Shown here one piece after another: positions 6,271 through 11,852 of a DNA stretch of 11,852 nucleotides (position 1 is its first letter; every line of letters starts with the position of its first letter). The notes beneath the pieces were generated by a model. That model was given only the letters and a program-made list of their open reading frames with translations, was not told the origin of the DNA and did not search any database. Origin of the DNA: Prevotella sp. (GTDB taxonomy: Bacteria > Bacteroidota > Bacteroidia > Bacteroidales > Bacteroidaceae); NCBI GenBank assembly GCA_022511055.1, contig JAFLSH010000070.1:1-11852 (forward strand), in the 5' to 3' direction. Position numbers and translations under genes: made by a program.

Positions 6271-7422
6271 ATGTCAGTAATTGAAATTAAGAAAGTCACC
6301 GACAAGAAAAGTCTTGAGACTTTTATCCAGTTCCGCTACGACCTGTACCGTGGCAACCCCTACGATGCGCCCAACCTGCACAGCGATGAAGTGAAGACTT
6401 TCCGCAAGGACTACAATGCCGCTTTCGAGTTCTGCGAGGCCGAGTATTTCCTGGCCTATAAGGATGGCAAGGTGGCAGGCCGCGTGGCCGCCATTGTCAA
6501 CCACCGCTACAACGAGCAGTGGAACCGCCCTGCCGTGCGCTTTGGCTGGCTGGAGTTCATTGACGACCTTGAGGTGTCGAAAGCGCTGCTCAAGGCGGTT
6601 GAGGACTACGGCCGCGAGAAGGGCATGAAGGAAATCATAGGCCCGCTCGGCTTCACCGACATGGACCCTGAGGGCATGCTAATCAAGGGTTTCGACCAGC
6701 TGAACACCATGGCCACGGGCTACAACTTGGAGTACTATCCGCGCCACATGGAGCAGATGGGCGGCTGGGAGAAAGACAACGACTATGTGGAATATAAGCT
6801 CTACGTGCCGGACCAGATTCCCGAGAAATTCTCAAAGATAGCCCAGATGGTGCAGAAGCGCTACAACCTGCAGGTGAAGAAGCTGACCAAGAAAGAAGTC
6901 TTCGGCCCCGAGCAGTATGGGCAGAAGGTCTTCGAGGTCATCAACAAGACTTTCGGCCACCTCTATGGCTACTCCGAGATGTCGCAGAAGCAGATAGACC
7001 AGTATATCAAGATGTACTTCAACTATCTCGACCTCGACCTTATCACGCTCATTGAGGACCACTCCCTGCCCGACCACCCCGTGGTGGGCGTGGGCATCAC
7101 CTATCCTTCGCTGACGCGCGCCTTGCAGAAGTGCCGCAACGGCCGCCTGTTCCCCTTCGGCTGGTGGCACATCATGATGGCCCTGAAGTTCAAGAAGACC
7201 GAAGTGGTCGACCTGCTGCTCATCGGCGTACTGCCCGAGTACCGCGCCAAGGGTGCCAACTCGCTGCTGTTCTACGACCTGATTCCCTGGTATCAGAAGT
7301 ATAAGTTCAAATGGGGCGAGACCCACGTTGAGATGGAGACCAACGAGAAGGTGCAGAGCCAGTGGCAGCATCTGGAACACGAACAGCACAAGCGCCGCCG
7401 CTGTTATAAGAAAAACCTGTAA
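6271..7422 (+). CDS. GNAT-fold N-acetyltransferase-like protein (Bacteroidetes family often mislabelled GTP cyclohydrolase)
   Basis: The protein has 383 residues and is cytoplasmic. The N-terminal part (1-150) has a GNAT-like pattern, with an early FIQFRYDLYRGNPYDAPNL and FLAYKDGKVAGRVAAIVN (60-77). The C-terminal part has a clearer acetyl-CoA-binding motif A: VVDLLLIGVLPEYRAKGAN (312-330), where the EYRAKGA loop matches the GNAT Q/RxxGxG/A. The family is widespread in Bacteroidetes; I know of no defined substrate. The start at 6271 is used because the earlier ATG overlaps the promoter, and ATGTCAGTAATTGAAATT reads into a normal first strand. parE begins 15 bases after its stop, so the two are almost surely co-transcribed. 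Fold confident, reaction unknown. Confidence 0.85.
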   Translation: MSVIEIKKVTDKKSLETFIQFRYDLYRGNPYDAPNLHSDEVKTFRKDYNAAFEFCEAEYFLAYKDGKVAGRVAAIVNHRYNEQWNRPAVRFGWLEFIDDLEVSKALLKAVEDYGREKGMKEIIGPLGFTDMDPEGMLIKGFDQLNTMATGYNLEYYPRHMEQMGGWEKDNDYVEYKLYVPDQIPEKFSKIAQMVQKRYNLQVKKLTKKEVFGPEQYGQKVFEVINKTFGHLYGYSEMSQKQIDQYIKMYFNYLDLDLITLIEDHSLPDHPVVGVGITYPSLTRALQKCRNGRLFPFGWWHIMMALKFKKTEVVDLLLIGVLPEYRAKGANSLLFYDLIPWYQKYKFKWGETHVEMETNEKVQSQWQHLEHEQHKRRRCYKKNL

Positions 7423-7437
7423 CACACCCCACAATAT

Positions 7438-9456
7438 ATGGCAGAAGACAACAAGGACAACATACCCCTTACCGGCCAGCAGCCGGCCGTGACCCCCGAC
7501 TACGATGAAGGTAACATTCAGACCCTGTCTGGACTGGAGCATATCCGCCTGCGCCCCGGCATGTACATCGGGCGGCTGGGCAACGGCTCGTCTGAGGAAG
7601 ACGGCATCTACGTGCTGCTGAAGGAAGTGTTCGACAACTCTATCGACGAGTTCAAGATGCACGCCGGCGATCGCATTGAGGTGACCGTTGACGACCAGCT
7701 GCGGGTCTCCGTGCGCGACTACGGGCGCGGCATTCCGCAGGGCAAGCTCATCGAGTCGGTCAGCATTCTCAACACCAGCGGCAAGTTCGACTCCAAGGCG
7801 TTCAAGAAGTCCATCGGCCTGAACGGTGTGGGCGTGAAGGCAGTCAACGCGCTCAGTTCCCACTTCGAGGTGCATAGCTTCCGCGACGGCAAGGTGCGCC
7901 GCGCCGTGTTCGAGCGTGGCAAGCTGGTCAGCGACACCACCGAGCCAACCCAGGATGAGAACGGCACCTACATCTTCTTCGAGCCTGACGACACGCTGTT
8001 CCTCAACTACAAGTTCCACAACGAGCTGGTCGAGAACATGCTGCGCAACTACACCTACCTGAACACCGGCCTGACCATCATGTACAACGGCCGCCGCATC
8101 ATGAGCCGCCACGGACTGGAAGACCTGCTGAAAGACCGCATGACCACCGAGGCGCTCTACCCCATTATCCACCTGAAGGGCGACGACATTGAGATAGCCT
8201 TCACCCACGCCAAGCAGTACGGCGAGGAGTACTATTCCTTTGTCAACGGCCAGCACACTACGCAGGGCGGCACCCACCAGAGCGCCTTCAAGGAACACAT
8301 TGCCCGCACCATCAAGGAGTTCTTCGGCAAGTACGAGTATGCCGACATTCGCACGGGCATTGTAGCCGCCATAGCCCTGAACGTTGAGGAGCCCATGTTC
8401 GAGAGCCAGACCAAAATCAAGCTCGGCTCGCTCACCATGGCGCCCATGCCTTCAGCGCCCTCGCCCGGCCAGCCCGCCCCGCCCACCATCAACAAGTACG
8501 TGGGCGACTTCATCAAGCAGCAGGTGGACAACTACCTGCACATTCACCAGGATGTGGCCGAGAGGCTGGAGGAGAAAATCAAGGAGAGCGAACACGACCG
8601 AAAGGCCATGGCCGGCGTTGCCAAGCTGGCCCGCGAGCGGGCCAAGAAGGCCAACCTGCACAACCGCAAGCTGCGTGACTGCCGCATTCACTTCAGCGAT
8701 GCCAAGAACGACCGCAAGGAGGAGTCGTGCATCTTCATCACCGAGGGCGACTCGGCCAGCGGCTCCATCACCAAGAGCCGCGACGTGAACACCCAGGCCG
8801 TGTTCTCGCTCAAGGGGAAGCCCCTCAACACCTTCGGGCTGACCAAGAAGGTGGTCTACGAGAACGAGGAGTTCAATCTCTTACAGGCCGCACTCGACAT
8901 TGAAGACGGGCTCGACACCCTGCGCTACAACAAGGTCATTGTGGCCACCGATGCCGATGTCGACGGCATGCACATACGCCTGCTTATCATCACCTTCTTC
9001 CTCCAGTTCTTCCCCGAACTCATCAAGAAGGGCCATGTCTATGTCATGCAGACACCCCTGTTCCGTGTGCGCAACCGCCGCACGAAAATCAAGAACAAGC
9101 AGGTGCTGGCCGACGAAGATGCCAGGCTGGCCGCCCAGCCGGCCGGCGGCGGCAAGAAGCCCGACTTCATTACCCGCTACTGCTACAGCGACGAGGAGCG
9201 GCTCCGTGCCATCCGCGAGCTGGGCCCCGACCCCGAGATTACCCGCTTCAAGGGGCTGGGCGAGATTTCGCCCGAGGAGTTTGCCGGTTTCATTGGCCCT
9301 GATATCCGCCTGGAGCAAGTGACACTCCACAAGACCGACCAGGTGCAGAAGCTGCTGGAGTACTACATGGGCAAGAACACCATGGAGCGCCAGAACTTCA
9401 TCATTGACAATCTGGTCATTGAGGAAGACCGCCCTGACGAGGACACCTACGACTGA
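7438..9456 (+). CDS. parE: DNA topoisomerase IV subunit B
   Basis: This 672-residue ATPase subunit of topoisomerase IV drives ATP-dependent decatenation of daughter chromosomes together with ParC. GHKL ATPase marks are KEVFDNSIDE (62-71; Glu63 as general base, Asn67 for Mg), DYGRGIP (94-100) and GLNGVGVKA (127-135). The transducer domain has the QTK loop ESQTKIKLG (322-330). The TOPRIM domain shows EGDSASG (436-442) and DADVDG (505-510). The C-terminus has YMGKNTMERQNFI. LKGKPLNTFGLTKK and the length match Bacteroidetes ParE rather than GyrB. A Pro/Ser-rich insert (331-350, about a dozen Pro/Ala) follows the QTK loop, and a Gly/Pro patch sits near 566-575. It is second in an operon with the GNAT gene. 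ParC is not in the window. Confidence 0.93.
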   Translation: MAEDNKDNIPLTGQQPAVTPDYDEGNIQTLSGLEHIRLRPGMYIGRLGNGSSEEDGIYVLLKEVFDNSIDEFKMHAGDRIEVTVDDQLRVSVRDYGRGIPQGKLIESVSILNTSGKFDSKAFKKSIGLNGVGVKAVNALSSHFEVHSFRDGKVRRAVFERGKLVSDTTEPTQDENGTYIFFEPDDTLFLNYKFHNELVENMLRNYTYLNTGLTIMYNGRRIMSRHGLEDLLKDRMTTEALYPIIHLKGDDIEIAFTHAKQYGEEYYSFVNGQHTTQGGTHQSAFKEHIARTIKEFFGKYEYADIRTGIVAAIALNVEEPMFESQTKIKLGSLTMAPMPSAPSPGQPAPPTINKYVGDFIKQQVDNYLHIHQDVAERLEEKIKESEHDRKAMAGVAKLARERAKKANLHNRKLRDCRIHFSDAKNDRKEESCIFITEGDSASGSITKSRDVNTQAVFSLKGKPLNTFGLTKKVVYENEEFNLLQAALDIEDGLDTLRYNKVIVATDADVDGMHIRLLIITFFLQFFPELIKKGHVYVMQTPLFRVRNRRTKIKNKQVLADEDARLAAQPAGGGKKPDFITRYCYSDEERLRAIRELGPDPEITRFKGLGEISPEEFAGFIGPDIRLEQVTLHKTDQVQKLLEYYMGKNTMERQNFIIDNLVIEEDRPDEDTYD

Positions 9457-9466
9457 CGGCCGCCCT

Positions 9467-9490
9467 GCGGGCAGCCCGCCGGCTGCCCGC
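9467..9490. terminator. GC-rich 10-bp hairpin between parE and the smalltalk gene
   Basis: GCGGGCAGCC (9467-9476) and GGCTGCCCGC (9481-9490) are exact reverse complements around the loop CGCC. The hairpin starts 10 bases after the parE stop and ends 9 bases beyond the stop of the convergent smalltalk gene, so it can serve both. No T-tract follows. Confidence 0.65.
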
Positions 9491-9499
9491 ACCCGCCGC

Positions 9500-9601
9500 T
9501 CAGAGCCCCATGCACGAGGCCGTGCCGATGACCGTCAGAATGGCACTGGCAATGCTCACGATGAGCTGCACAATGAACTTCACGGTTTCTTTCTTCACCA
9601 T
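9500..9601 (-). CDS. Smalltalk family micro-protein
   Basis: The ORF encodes 33 residues: MVKKETVKFIVQLIVSIAS, then a hydrophobic AILTVIGTASCMGL end. This pattern (two Lys at the start, one hydrophobic helix of about 20 residues, a T/S-x-S-C near the end) is that of the Bacteroidetes 'smalltalk' family as I know it. It probably sits in the membrane or is a minimal lipoprotein-like peptide; its function is not known. The minus strand has AAGAAAGGGAAAGC ahead of the ATG and a -7 box about 68 bases upstream. Smalltalk genes usually lie beside HU-like DNA-binding protein and N-acetylmuramoyl-alanine amidase genes; neither is here. It is short and was found by reading the minus strand of the parE to glycosidase gap. 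Confidence 0.8.
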   Translation of the reverse strand: MVKKETVKFIVQLIVSIASAILTVIGTASCMGL

Positions 9602-9763
9602 AGCGCTTTCCCTTTCTTTTTTAAATGAGTTAAACATTCCGTTAGCCAACCGTTCCCGATTGCGGCTGCAAAGGTACTACGAAAATGCCATCATCTGGCC
9701 GCGGCGGCGGGCTCTGGCGGAATCCTGATACAACAATTTACTGACAATCAACCGACTACGACT
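9602..9763. other. Divergent gap between smalltalk and the GH140-like gene
   Basis: The 162 bases hold the smalltalk promoter on the minus strand. For the + strand glycosidase I find no good TAnnTTTG box; the A-rich ACAACAATTTACTGACAATC before its ATG is a typical Bacteroidetes leader. Part of the region (about 9690-9720) is GC-rich (CCGCGGCGGCGGGC). Confidence 0.5.
9669..9676 (-). promoter_or_regulatory. Bacteroidetes -7 box for the smalltalk gene
   Basis: The minus strand reads TACCTTTG, an exact TAnnTTTG match, giving a leader of about 60 bases. No TTTG is seen at the -33 spacing. Confidence 0.5.
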
Positions 9764-11176
9764 ATGAACACCACCCTGCAACGACATCTGCTCACCGCCC
9801 TGCTGCTGCTCACCGCCCTGCTCAGCCCGGCCGCCGACCTGCCGTGGGCGCACGGCCCCCTCAGCGTGTCGGCCAACGGCCGCTTTCTTCAGCACACCGA
9901 CGGCACCCCCTTCTTCCTGTTGGGCGAGACGGCCTGGCTGATGCCCCAGCGGCTCAACCGCGACGAGGTGCAGCACTACCTGCAATGCTGCGCCGAGGCG
10001 GGCTATAACATGGTGCAGGTGCAGGTACTCAACGACGTGCCTTCCTTCAACGTCTACGGCCAGCCTTCCATGCTCGGCGACTGGCAGTTCCCGCCCGCCG
10101 ACGGCCGCTACGGCTACTGGGAACACATGGACTACATCATCAGCCAGGCCGAGCAGCGCGGCATCTACATCGGCATGGTCTGCATCTGGGGCTCGCAGGT
10201 GAAGGCCGGGCGCATCAGCGCCGACCAGGCCCGCCGCTACGGCCAGTTCCTTGCCCGCCGCTACGCCGGCCGGCCCAACATCATCTGGCTCATGGGCGGC
10301 GACATTCAGGGCGACCTGCACCCCGACGTGTGGCAGGCACTCGCCACCACCATCAAGGCCGCCGACCGCCAGCACCTGATGACCTTCCACCCCCGCGGCC
10401 GCTACACCTCGGCGCGCTGGTGGGCCGCCGCCGACTGGATAGACTTCCACTGCTACCAGAGCGGACACCGCCGCTACGGCCAGCGCATGGACAGCAAGGA
10501 CTACCCCATACCCGACAACACCGAGGAGGACTCGTGGATGTATGTCGACTCCACCTGGGCCTACCGCCCCGTGAAGCCTGTCATTGACGACGAGCCCATC
10601 TACGAGGGCATACCCCAGGGGCTGCACGGCGCAGACGAGCCGCTCTGGACCGCCGACCACGTGCGCCGCTATGCCTACTGGAACGTGTTTGCCGGCGCTT
10701 GCGGCCACACCTACGGCAACAATGCCATCATGCAGTTCTACCGCCCCGGCCTGCCGCCTGCCTACGCCTGCCGCACGCCCTGGTACGAGGCGCTCCGCGA
10801 CCCTGGCTTCCTTCAGATGCAGCACCTGAAGCGGCTCATGCTCGCCCTGCCTTACTTCGACCGTGTGCCCGACCAGTCCGTTGTGCTTGACAACGGCACC
10901 CGCTACGACCGCCTGGCCGCCACCCGCGGCCGCGACTATCTGCTGGTCTACAACTTCACCGGCCGCGACATGCGCATCGACCTCAGCCGCATCAGCGGGC
11001 GGCAGCGGAAAGTGTGGTGGATGAACGCCGCCGATGGTCAGCTTACCTTCCTCGGTGTCTACGCTCAGGACACGCTCACCTTCCGCCCCCACGCCGTGGC
11101 CGACGGTGTACTCATTGCCATTGATGCCGATTCGCCGACTTCAGCCAAGTTTGCCGCCGCCGTTCAGCCGGATTAG
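9764..11176 (+). CDS. Secreted DUF4038/GH140-like glycoside hydrolase
   Basis: The protein has 470 residues and a signal peptide (about 1-24; LLTALLLLTALLSPAA). Residues 30-355 form the DUF4038 (apiosidase-like, GH140) TIM barrel: FLLGETAWL (51-59), RGIYIGMVCIWGSQV (132-146), PNIIWLMGGD (171-180; Asp180 a candidate acid/base) and KPVIDDEPIYEGIP (271-284; Glu277 a candidate nucleophile). The C-terminal part (about 370-455; YLLVYNFTGRDMRIDL, VWWMNAADGQ) fits the small 'putative collagen-binding' beta domain (PF12904) that usually follows. Characterised GH140 enzymes remove apiose from pectin rhamnogalacturonan II; that substrate is inference here. No SusC/SusD or other pectinase gene is near. 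The gene is very GC-rich (57-77% in the 60-base stretches counted). Its last 17 codons lie outside the domain and overlap a degenerate repeat. Confidence 0.85.
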   Translation: MNTTLQRHLLTALLLLTALLSPAADLPWAHGPLSVSANGRFLQHTDGTPFFLLGETAWLMPQRLNRDEVQHYLQCCAEAGYNMVQVQVLNDVPSFNVYGQPSMLGDWQFPPADGRYGYWEHMDYIISQAEQRGIYIGMVCIWGSQVKAGRISADQARRYGQFLARRYAGRPNIIWLMGGDIQGDLHPDVWQALATTIKAADRQHLMTFHPRGRYTSARWWAAADWIDFHCYQSGHRRYGQRMDSKDYPIPDNTEEDSWMYVDSTWAYRPVKPVIDDEPIYEGIPQGLHGADEPLWTADHVRRYAYWNVFAGACGHTYGNNAIMQFYRPGLPPAYACRTPWYEALRDPGFLQMQHLKRLMLALPYFDRVPDQSVVLDNGTRYDRLAATRGRDYLLVYNFTGRDMRIDLSRISGRQRKVWWMNAADGQLTFLGVYAQDTLTFRPHAVADGVLIAIDADSPTSAKFAAAVQPD

Positions 11177-11208
11177 CGCCGCGAGTTCAGCCAGATTCTT
11201 GTTTAGGC
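11140..11208. repeat. Degenerate 23-bp-period repeats over the glycosidase stop codon
   Basis: TTCAGCC recurs at 11140, 11163 and 11186, exactly 23 bases apart, each followed by a purine-rich trinucleotide and TT (AAGTT, GGATT, AGATT). Identity outside the core is low. Further on, GCGGCAAA appears twice (11211 and 11224) and CGGCAA a third time (11242). The stop codon falls within the second unit. No hairpin terminator was found here. Confidence 0.55.
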
Positions 11209-11285
11209 AAGCGGCAAAACCGAGCGGCAAATCTGTCTGAACGGCAACGTTTTTCAAAATAAGCCCAAAGTTTTCAGGCATTTTC

Positions 11286-11316
11286 TTTGTCATTTCGATA
11301 ATTCTTCGTACTTTTG
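11286..11316 (+). promoter_or_regulatory. Complete -33/-7 promoter upstream of an unannotated leader
   Basis: TTTG (11286-11289), 19 bases, then TACTTTTG (11309-11316) match both Bacteroidetes promoter boxes exactly. The start of transcription would be near 11323, about 420 bases before the next well-supported start codon. Confidence 0.75.
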
Positions 11317-11480
11317 TAGCCGACCAAGCCAGTCATCTGTGGCAGGGCGGGTCAAGACATTGAGGGTTTCCGGAGGCCGAGGCTGCCGTTTGTAAGGCCG
11401 GCCAAAAGAAAAAAGACGTTTTCAAAACGTTACTGTCTGTACTATCAAACTTAGCAAATTTGAATCTTTTCACAGAGGTA

Positions 11481-11630
11481 ATGCAACCGAAGCGTTTACG
11501 TGGGTGTATTATATCCCGGTCGTTCATGAGCCACTTGGCAAACTTGTGGGTAATGAACATGCCGAACTATATAATATCGCTCGGCGTGGGCTGGCTTGCG
11601 TTGCTTATCCTTGAAAAGAGGCAATGCTAA
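11481..11630 (+). CDS. Possible 49-residue small membrane protein
   Basis: The ORF starts ATGCAACCGAAGCG and ends TAA, with CAGAGGTA just upstream as a possible ribosome site. The protein has a basic N-terminus (MQPKRLRGC) and one hydrophobic helix (YIISLGVGWLALLILE) followed by KRQC, which would suit a small single-span membrane protein. It matches no family I know. A competing + strand frame without an ATG and two minus-strand frames cover the same bases, so the case for coding is weak. Confidence 0.25.
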   Translation: MQPKRLRGCIISRSFMSHLANLWVMNMPNYIISLGVGWLALLILEKRQC

Positions 11631-11661
11631 GGCCTGATAGTAGGGATAGGCGCGGAGAATT

Positions 11662-11723
11662 TGACTCCCACGTCTTTTTCGTTTCCACACATAGGTAATA
11701 TGAACGCTGAACTTGGGAGTTCA
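11662..11723 (+). promoter_or_regulatory. Mutually exclusive stems ahead of the last gene
   Basis: TGAACT (11708-11713) and AGTTCA (11718-11723) form a 6-bp hairpin with loop TGGG. The same right arm, with TGGG, can instead pair with TGACTCCCA (11662-11670) over nine pairs with one bulge. The stems end about 20 bases before the start at 11743. Two exclusive folds in a long leader suggest attenuation or translation control, but this is inference from pairing alone. Confidence 0.3.
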
Positions 11724-11742
11724 TAGGCAAAAAAAGGAATAT

Positions 11743-11852
11743 ATGCCTAACAAAAAAAGAATGCCGAGGGTGCCACGAGCAACAAACAGCGTTTTAAGTG
11801 ATGCTGAGTTAAAGTTCTTCTACGAAAAAATACTTCTGTTCTATGAAAATGA
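11743..11852 (+). CDS. Start of an unidentified gene, cut by the window end
   Basis: ATG at 11743 is preceded by AAAAAAAGGAATAT, a good ribosome site for this group. The frame stays open to the end of the window (36 codons plus two bases); there is an in-frame TGA at 11701-11703 and no other ATG between, which fixes the start. The visible protein is basic at first (MPNKKRMPRVPRATNS) and then has an amphipathic helix (LSDAELKFFYEKILLFYEN). This resembles the segment before the helix-turn-helix domain in some Bacteroidetes AraC-type regulators, where a similar helix leads to a DNA-binding region, but too little is present to decide. GC content is about 43%, lower than the glycosidase gene. Confidence 0.6.
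   Translation, partial: MPNKKRMPRVPRATNSVLSDAELKFFYEKILLFYEN

Larger units (their letters stand above)
11177..11742 (+). other. Gene-poor region with a strong promoter and a long leader
   Basis: About 565 bases contain no recognised gene. A complete promoter (11286-11316) should start RNA near 11323. Downstream are FseI-like GGCCGGCC (11396-11403), the odd palindrome ACGTTTTCAAAACGT (11416-11430), a possible 49-residue ORF (11481-11630), and paired stems before the last gene. The + strand is also open in another frame from 11396 to a TGA at 11612-11614, but without an ATG; this frame has a more protein-like composition (EAFTWVYYIPVVHEPLG). The minus strand has open frames as well. No tRNA, tmRNA, 6S, SRP or RNase P RNA core was recognised. 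The layout fits a leader or small RNA, or the remains of a gene. Confidence 0.5.

Noticed and set aside
6832..8298. A 488-codon open frame on the minus strand opposite the GNAT gene and parE
   Set aside because: It is antisense to two well-supported genes, is rich in Val, Leu, Gly and His as expected from the complement of GC-rich third positions, and matches no family.
9677..11092. A 471-codon minus-strand open frame opposite the GH140-like gene
   Set aside because: Its composition (Val, Gly, Ala, His) is typical of a shadow frame, while the + strand has signal peptide, domains and catalytic motifs.
11333..11560. A 75-codon minus-strand frame in the right-hand gap
   Set aside because: No -7 box or ribosome site was seen for it, it runs against a strong + strand promoter, and it matches no family I know. 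It is kept only as a competing frame for the leader region.

Overview
The window looks like chromosomal DNA of a Bacteroidales bacterium, most likely Prevotella or a close relative. The evidence is the protein families (a FluC/DUF418/EamA membrane cluster, an OmpA-family porin with a Bacteroidetes-style C-terminus, ParE with a DUF-like GNAT neighbour, a 'smalltalk' micro-protein, a DUF4038/GH140-like glycosidase). It is also the promoters: TAnnTTTG -7 boxes, several with a TTTG -33 box 19-20 bases upstream, and A-rich leaders rather than strong Shine-Dalgarno sites. No rRNA, tRNA, CRISPR array or transposase was seen.

Layout. 1-200: gene-free, with a 16-base alternating pyrimidine-purine run. 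201-1841 (-): secreted S41 peptidase, more AT-rich than its neighbours. 1842-2192: divergent promoter region. 2193-4832 (+): fluoride channel fluC/crcB, a DUF418 membrane protein and an EamA/DMT transporter, probably one transcription unit or two overlapping ones. 4861-4982: 21-bp tandem repeats running into a perfect 22-bp-stem hairpin between convergent genes. 5004-6125 (-): OmpA-family outer membrane protein. 6126-6270: compact divergent promoter region. 6271-9456 (+): GNAT-fold protein plus topoisomerase IV subunit B (parE), 15 bases apart. 9467-9490: GC-rich hairpin. 9500-9601 (-): a 33-residue smalltalk protein. 9764-11176 (+): secreted GH140-like glycosidase, very GC-rich, with 23-bp-period repeats over its stop codon. 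11177-11742: about 565 bases without a recognised gene, but with one of the best promoters in the window (TTTG-N19-TACTTTTG) and a structured leader. 11743-end (+): the start of a further gene, cut by the window edge.

How they work together. Most genes are housekeeping or envelope functions: fluoride export, small-molecule export, outer membrane anchoring to peptidoglycan, DNA decatenation, and periplasmic proteolysis and glycan cleavage. I see no defence, conjugation or biosynthetic system. The least explained parts are the repeat/hairpin at 4861-4982, the orphan smalltalk gene, and the strongly promoted, apparently non-coding stretch at 11317-11742 leading into the truncated last gene.
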